DNA of 9,664 nt from Thermococcus sp. (lineage in GTDB: Archaea; Methanobacteriota_B; Thermococci; Thermococcales; Thermococcaceae): NCBI GenBank assembly GCA_027001105.1, contig JALTMZ010000217.1, positions 1-9,664 of the forward strand. The letters are read 5' to 3'. Below are positions 6,324 to 9,664 of the stretch, in pieces. The translations under genes and the position numbers were made by a program. Position 1 is the first letter of the stretch, and each line of letters starts with the position of its first letter. The notes under the pieces were generated by a model. That model saw only the letters and a program-made list of their open reading frames with translations, was not told the DNA's origin and made no database searches.

Positions 6324-7097
6324 CTATTTTAGGTAACTTTTCAAAAATTCAAAGCTCTTTTTAAAATCATCCAAACTTCTAACCTCCAGACTCCAAGTAA
6401 CATTTTTGGGCAATAATCTAAGCACATCATCCCACGGAATTGTGCCCTCCCCCAATGCCAAGTGAGAATCGTTTCCTCCATCATTGTCATGAAGATGAAC
6501 ATGGATTATTTTATCTTTCAAGACTTCAATGAATTCAGCAAAATCATCAGTCACTGTGTACAAATGCCCCACATCGAAAGTAACATATAGATTTGTACCG
6601 TCAATTAACTCATGTATCCTGCCAGCAGTTTGACCGTCTAAAATTGGAAATTTTGGCATATTTTCAAGAGCTACCTTAATTCCAATTCTCTCAGACACCT
6701 TGTCAATTTCTTCCAAAGAGCGTTTATGGACTTTTTCATAGGCATTGGAGAATTTGAGGCTCAAAGGTGAATAATGTCCCGGATGAAGAACAACCAAGAG
6801 AGAACCCATTTCATGTGCAATTTCAAGAGTTTCACAGATTATTTCAAGCGTTACTCTTCGAAGCTTTTCATTGAGTGCGGCAAGATTTAAATCGCTGAAG
6901 GGAGCGTGAATAATGTTTTTCATGCCATAGCTTTCTAAATATTCAAGATGAAACCTGTAGTTGTATTTATCCAATACGTGATACCCTTCGCTCATTATTT
7001 CAACGAAGTCCAAGGGAAATTTCCTAAGTTTGTATATAGCAACACCCAGACTTCTGTCAAACAGGGCATATGTTGAGACACCTATCAATTTAACCAC
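6324..7097 (-). CDS. TIM-barrel protein, AP endonuclease family 2 / sugar isomerase-epimerase-like
   Basis: 257 residues of the xylose-isomerase-like TIM-barrel superfamily (COG1082, AP_endonuc_2). Metal-binding motifs come in the expected strand order: HAPFSDLNLA (H64), LHPGH (H105), ALENM (E145), TFDVGH (D175, H178), HVHLHDN (H199-H203), NDSHLALGEG (D210, H212), SLEV (E238). This set corresponds closely to the trinuclear zinc site of endonuclease IV, but the same pattern occurs in sugar-phosphate isomerases and epimerases, so the reaction is undetermined. Its 257 residues are slightly short for endonuclease IV (about 280). No signal or membrane segment is seen; it is probably cytoplasmic. 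Start GTG 7097 overlaps the end of the transporter gene by 8 bp, so the two are cotranscribed and probably coupled; a weak GGTG-like site precedes. Next to it downstream is the separately promoted synthetase operon. Confidence 0.8.
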   Translation of the reverse strand: MVKLIGVSTYALFDRSLGVAIYKLRKFPLDFVEIMSEGYHVLDKYNYRFHLEYLESYGMKNIIHAPFSDLNLAALNEKLRRVTLEIICETLEIAHEMGSLLVVLHPGHYSPLSLKFSNAYEKVHKRSLEEIDKVSERIGIKVALENMPKFPILDGQTAGRIHELIDGTNLYVTFDVGHLYTVTDDFAEFIEVLKDKIIHVHLHDNDGGNDSHLALGEGTIPWDDVLRLLPKNVTWSLEVRSLDDFKKSFEFLKSYLK

Positions 7098-8265
7098 CTA
7101 CAATGAGCTTTGCTATTAAAACAGCGTATATCGTGCCGAATATATCGCTGTTGTTTGAAATTAGTGGAATTGCAACGTTGTCAGGGTCTATATCCCTCTT
7201 GAAAAGGAAGTATGAGATAGTGTAGGAGTAGAACATTATGAAAAGTGCCATAAGTGGGTACGTGAGAGCAAGCTCTAAGGAAAAAGATACGCTGCTTCCA
7301 AGAATAAGCCTTGCAAGCATGATGCCAAAGATGTTTATTAAACTGCCTATTACAGGAGTGGTTGCAAATAGAGACAGTATATCCAAAAACGGTTCCACAG
7401 AAAAGAACTTTTCAATCTCTCCAAGATGTAGTTTTGTTGAAGTTTTTGCTGCGATAACAGAGCCATAGTTTCCAAAGCTGCTGAGCAGAGAAGGATATGC
7501 AAAACCAAGAACTACAGAGGCTTGGATTAAGTGGCTGAATTTCTCCAGTGTAAATCCAGAGATTAGGGAAAGAAGAGCCAAAAGGGTTATTATCACAAAA
7601 AGCTCTTTGAACTCCAAAAGCTCAGTTCTTCTTACTTTGCTGATTTCAACAAGAAATAAAAGAAGAAGTATAAGACCAATATTCGAAGTCCAAAACACTG
7701 TTTTAGAATGCTCTAAGATGAGGATAAAGGCCATAAGAGACGGTATTGTCAACAGATCCCCCATTGAAGCAACTAAAGGGGCGGCAACACTATCTGGATC
7801 CGTCCCTCTTTTAAAAGAAAATATCGTCACAAACGCTGTAAAATATCCAAGTAACAGAGATACAAAAATCGTAGAGCTTATAACTATCAGCAAAATCTGA
7901 AAGGAATGATAGCGGATCCCCTTAATTACCCCAATCATCCAAAGGATTGTAACAGGAATGAGAGAAAGCATCATTGCAATCACAATGTTCCTTAAAACCC
8001 TCTTCTCTCTAATTTTTGGTTCTAAATCACCCAAATAAAGCATCGTTGAAAACCGAGATGCCATGGAACCAAAAACATTTCCTCTCAGCCCCATCATACC
8101 TGGAAGAATCACCAAAATGCCGGGATAGGCAGAACGAATCTTATTAAAATACTTGCCCAGAAAAGTTCCTCCAAAGAACCCAATTATCAATGAAACTACT
8201 AATGAAGCTAATGTTGCTGTATATGCTTCTTTTAGTCTCTCTTTCAGATCCAAAAGGACTGTCAT
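7090..8265 (-). CDS. MgtE/SLC41-like divalent cation transporter with two tandem membrane domains
   Basis: 391 residues and about 10 hydrophobic helices arranged as two copies of the MgtE membrane domain. Repeat 1 has PGMMGLRGNVFGSMASR (about 55-71) and KRGTDPDSVAAPLVASMGD (about 152-170). Repeat 2 has SSFGNYGSVIAAKTSTK (about 262-278) and KRDIDPDNVAIPLISNNSD (about 356-374). The acidic residue after PL(V/I) in each repeat lies where MgtE places its ion-selecting Asp. The cytosolic MgtE N and CBS magnesium-sensing domains of bacterial MgtE are absent, as in the eukaryotic SLC41 family, so magnesium is the likely but unproven substrate. I chose ATG 8265, which has GGAGGGTGA just upstream; GTG 8274 lies inside that site. 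An in-frame TGA about 12 codons upstream limits the N-terminus. A perfect TATA box lies upstream. The downstream TIM-barrel gene overlaps by 8 bp. An out-of-frame ORF overlapping the start is described under findings. Confidence 0.85.
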   Translation of the reverse strand: MTVLLDLKERLKEAYTATLASLVVSLIIGFFGGTFLGKYFNKIRSAYPGILVILPGMMGLRGNVFGSMASRFSTMLYLGDLEPKIREKRVLRNIVIAMMLSLIPVTILWMIGVIKGIRYHSFQILLIVISSTIFVSLLLGYFTAFVTIFSFKRGTDPDSVAAPLVASMGDLLTIPSLMAFILILEHSKTVFWTSNIGLILLLLFLVEISKVRRTELLEFKELFVIITLLALLSLISGFTLEKFSHLIQASVVLGFAYPSLLSSFGNYGSVIAAKTSTKLHLGEIEKFFSVEPFLDILSLFATTPVIGSLINIFGIMLARLILGSSVSFSLELALTYPLMALFIMFYSYTISYFLFKRDIDPDNVAIPLISNNSDIFGTIYAVLIAKLIVGG

Positions 8266-8270
8266 CGCTC

Positions 8271-8279
8271 TCACCCTCC
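8271..8279 (-). promoter_or_regulatory. Ribosome binding site GGAGGGTGA for the MgtE-like gene
   Basis: GGAGGGTGA (8279-8271) precedes ATG 8265 by 5 nt (9 nt from the GGAGG core). A second, stronger GGAAGGAGGTG (8297-8287) is 21 nt away from ATG 8265 but 5 nt before an out-of-frame ATG at 8281. Confidence 0.55.
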
Positions 8280-8324
8280 ATCTCTGGCACCTCCTTCCTT
8301 CTCATCTTGAAATCAACAATTAGG

Positions 8325-8333
8325 TATATAAAA
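8325..8333 (-). promoter_or_regulatory. TATA box for the MgtE-like/TIM-barrel operon
   Basis: The minus strand reads TTTTATATA, a consensus archaeal TATA box, with GGGAAA just upstream as a possible BRE. The expected transcription start is about 8303-8305, exactly at an ATG (8305) that is out of frame with the transporter; the leader to ATG 8265 would be about 40 nt. It lies directly after the endonuclease III stop, so this operon has its own promoter. Confidence 0.65.
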
Positions 8334-8341
8334 TTTCCCAG

Positions 8342-9052
8342 CTAAGTCTTTCTTATCTCTTCATCACTAATAAAACCCTTTGCATATGGGCAGAGTGCCT
8401 TCAAAGGGCATTCATTGCATCTTGGACTTATTGGGCGACAGATTGCTTTTCCATGATCCACCATTGCATGATTCACATAGATCCAAAGCTCCCTAGGAAT
8501 CAGCTCTTTTAAGTATTCCTCAACTTTTTCAGGTGAAGCTTTTGGTGGAGCTAAACCTAAACGCTTGCTTATCCTGTTCACATGGGTATCAACAGGGATT
8601 GCCTGTTTGCCGAATCCATAGGCCAGAACTATATTCGCACATTTCCTTCCAATGCCCGGCAGTTTAACAAGCTCCTCTAACATGTTGGGAACCTTTCCAT
8701 TGTACCTTTCCAGAATTATCCGAGAACACTCGACAATCCACTTTCCCTTATTTTTCCATAAACCAACTCCATTCTCCCTCAACAACTTCTGAACATCCTC
8801 GATTTTAGCATTTGCCAGGGCATGAATTGTCGGATACCTATTAAAAAGCAGCTCACTTACCCTGTCAGTCACTTCATCTCTATTCCTCTGGGAGATTATA
8901 CATCTTATAAGGGTAAAGAAAGGGTCTCCGTGTAGAATTCTATCCCTTGGATACATCTCAATTAACTTTTTGACAATTTTCAACGCCCGCTTTTTCTTTT
9001 CTTCCCAGCTCTCATTAAATGTGAATGAGTCTGAGCTTTTTACCTTCTCCAT
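8342..9052 (-). CDS. nth: Endonuclease III (DNA glycosylase/AP lyase)
   Basis: 236 residues. It removes oxidised pyrimidines such as thymine glycol and cleaves the abasic site by beta-elimination (base excision repair). It has the helix-hairpin-helix LPGIGRKCANIV (131-142) with catalytic Lys137, the catalytic Asp155 in PVDTHVNRISKRLGL, and an intact [4Fe-4S] loop C205-X6-C212-X2-C215-X5-C221. Gln55 in IISQRNRDE sits where Nth proteins insert a Gln into the DNA helix. It has about 25 extra N-terminal residues, Ser/Lys-rich, relative to E. coli Nth. ATG 9052 has GGTGG 5 nt upstream and lies 38 bp inside the preceding gene; no other start codon occurs before the conserved core. The long overlap suggests coupling to the upstream gene. 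An unusual N-terminal extension or a later start would not alter the identification. Confidence 0.95.
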   Translation of the reverse strand: MEKVKSSDSFTFNESWEEKKKRALKIVKKLIEMYPRDRILHGDPFFTLIRCIISQRNRDEVTDRVSELLFNRYPTIHALANAKIEDVQKLLRENGVGLWKNKGKWIVECSRIILERYNGKVPNMLEELVKLPGIGRKCANIVLAYGFGKQAIPVDTHVNRISKRLGLAPPKASPEKVEEYLKELIPRELWIYVNHAMVDHGKAICRPISPRCNECPLKALCPYAKGFISDEEIRKT

Positions 9053-9449
9053 GAACTACCACCAGCATATTTTTAGTCCCCCTAACTTCTTTAAGCCCTT
9101 CGAATTTTTCATTATAAATTTTGTGTCCGTCCTCAGTCAAGACTAAGATCTCGTCTTCAAAAATGAGTACAATGCTCTTTTCGAGAAATATAACATTTCG
9201 GACAGCCTTATTAAATTCAAAGTCCAGAGTCAGGGGTTTTTCTGAGGAAAGCTCTATTTTTGTGTCCTCTCTCACTCTAAATTCTTTAGGTTCTGCATAA
9301 ATGACCTCAAATTTTAACGGCTTCCCTAATAGGTCAATCTCAACAACTTCCCCCTCTTTAATTTCTCTACCCCTTATTTTTGCCTTTAAGATATCAACAA
9401 ACTCTGGGGGAAGTTCTACTTCAAAGAGAGGTTTAAGAACGAGCCTCAT
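9015..9449 (-). CDS. Small beta-rich protein with a CDC48/VAT N-terminal-like domain
   Basis: 144 residues, no membrane segment. Residues about 5-70 (LFEVELPP..., KIRGREIKEGEVVEIDLLGK, FEVIYAEPKE, RVREDTKIELSS) follow the pattern of the second half of the CDC48/VAT N-terminal substrate-recognition domain: a strand, 'GRPV-KGD/E', 'LG-ELEF-V', 'P-G', then 'V--DTEIEI'. This is recognition by eye and is an inference. Residues about 75-144 form short alternating strands with turns (FEDEILVLTEDGHKIYNEKF), like one or two propeller blades. No AAA+ ATPase motor is present. The start is ATG 9449 with a GGGG-type site 8 nt upstream. It overlaps endonuclease III by 38 bp, so the pair is an operon; an adaptor role is possible but unproven. 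It could equally be a lineage-specific protein unrelated to repair. Confidence 0.7.
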   Translation of the reverse strand: MRLVLKPLFEVELPPEFVDILKAKIRGREIKEGEVVEIDLLGKPLKFEVIYAEPKEFRVREDTKIELSSEKPLTLDFEFNKAVRNVIFLEKSIVLIFEDEILVLTEDGHKIYNEKFEGLKEVRGTKNMLVVVHGEGKKLRLIHI

Positions 9450-9481
9450 TTAGCATCCCCAATTAAAATAATCTTTACCGC

Positions 9482-9490
9482 ACTTAAAAG
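9482..9490 (-). promoter_or_regulatory. Possible TATA box for the CDC48-N-like/endonuclease III operon
   Basis: The minus strand reads CTTTTAAGT about 37 bp before ATG 9449, predicting a start near 9461 and a leader of about a dozen nt containing TTGGGGATG. The match is moderate. Confidence 0.35.
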
Positions 9491-9529
9491 GATATTCATA
9501 TTTTCCAAATAATCCATACATCCAAAAGG

Positions 9530-9536
9530 TTTATAA
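9530..9536 (+). promoter_or_regulatory. TATA box for the PadR-type regulator
   Basis: TTTATAA preceded by AAAAGG (BRE-like). The predicted transcription start is near 9557-9559, leaving a leader of about 17 nt with a ribosome binding site. Confidence 0.55.
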
Positions 9537-9552
9537 CTATTAATATATCTAC

Positions 9553-9562
9553 CGATATATCG
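9553..9562 (+). promoter_or_regulatory. Palindrome CGATATATCG over the predicted start, candidate operator
   Basis: A perfect 10-bp palindrome sits on the predicted transcription start of the PadR-type gene. A related ATATATC occurs 12 bp earlier (9543-9549), so two half-sites may be bound. PadR-family repressors often regulate their own gene, and a site here would block initiation; binding is an inference. Confidence 0.4.
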
Positions 9563-9568
9563 AGGTGA
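9562..9568 (+). promoter_or_regulatory. Ribosome binding site GAGGTGA deciding the TTG start
   Basis: GAGGTGA lies 6 nt before TTG 9575, ideal spacing. It supports the rare start codon. Confidence 0.6.
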
Positions 9569-9574
9569 AAAGCA

Positions 9575-9664
9575 TTGGAGCGACCAAAGTTTAAGGGACA
9601 TCTAAAGTTGCTCGTGCTTTATCTGCTAAGCAAGAAACCAATGCATGGGTATGCTGTAATGAAG
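9575..9664 (+). CDS. PadR-family transcriptional regulator, N-terminal part (cut by window end)
   Basis: Thirty residues are visible from TTG 9575: MERPKFKGHLKLLVLYLLSK then KPMHGYAVMK. 'LKLLVLYLLS-KPMHGY-(L/V)MK' is the hallmark first helices of the PadR winged-helix DNA-binding domain. The frame is open to the window end. The start is TTG, chosen because GAGGTGA is 6 nt upstream and no other start codon precedes the conserved core. PadR proteins are dimeric repressors that often control transporters or stress genes and themselves. The gene is divergent from the CDC48-N-like/endonuclease III operon, with about 125 bp between. Length and C-terminal domain cannot be seen, so subfamily is unknown. 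Confidence 0.85.
   Translation, partial: MERPKFKGHLKLLVLYLLSKKPMHGYAVMK

Overview
The window looks like chromosomal DNA of a hyperthermophilic euryarchaeon of the order Thermococcales (Thermococcus, Pyrococcus or Palaeococcus). The evidence is a split-subunit ADP-forming acyl-CoA synthetase, archaeal TATA-type promoters (TTTATATA-like boxes about 25 bp before short or absent leaders), GGAGG/GGTGA ribosome binding sites, Lys/Glu/Ile-rich proteins, moderate AT bias and tightly overlapping genes. No rRNA, tRNA, CRISPR array, transposase or phage gene was seen.

Left part (1-1700): two divergent genes for zinc-ribbon proteins, both apparently damaged or misread. The leftward one (1-227, running off the window) has a double zinc ribbon but no start codon in frame; the ATG a promoter would point to is followed at once by TAA. 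The rightward one (410-1434) has a double zinc ribbon, a charged linker and a 250-residue unrecognised domain, but is split by a -1 frameshift near 650. Both linkers end in the same EDIR motif, so they look like paralogues. The rightward gene is preceded by a long RNA hairpin that includes part of its ribosome binding site, and is followed by an ATGA-overlapping small membrane protein gene.

Middle (1856-4011): a two-gene operon joined by an ATGA overlap, encoding a 12-helix MFS efflux-type transporter and a metallo-beta-lactamase-fold hydrolase of the UPF0282/COG2248 type. Convergent to it (4023-6156, minus strand) is the alpha-beta operon of ADP-forming acetyl/acyl-CoA synthetase, the energy-conserving enzyme that turns acyl-CoA, ADP and phosphate into acid, CoA and ATP at the end of sugar and peptide fermentation.

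Right part (minus strand): an AP-endonuclease-2/sugar-isomerase-like TIM-barrel protein (6324-7097) overlapping a tandem-domain MgtE/SLC41-like cation transporter (7090-8265), then endonuclease III (8342-9052), which overlaps by 38 bp a small protein with a CDC48/VAT N-terminal-like domain (9015-9449). At the right edge a PadR-type regulator begins on the plus strand (9575 onward), behind a promoter with a perfect palindrome over the predicted transcription start.

For a second look, the best points are: the paired damaged zinc-ribbon genes with the hairpin leader; an acidic ORF that overlaps the mgtE-like start in another frame yet has better initiation signals; and the stand-alone CDC48-N-like domain coupled to endonuclease III. 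I see no clear evidence of a wholly new defence or mobile system. No gene-free stretch exceeds 300 bases; the longest gap (228-409) holds two promoters and the hairpin.
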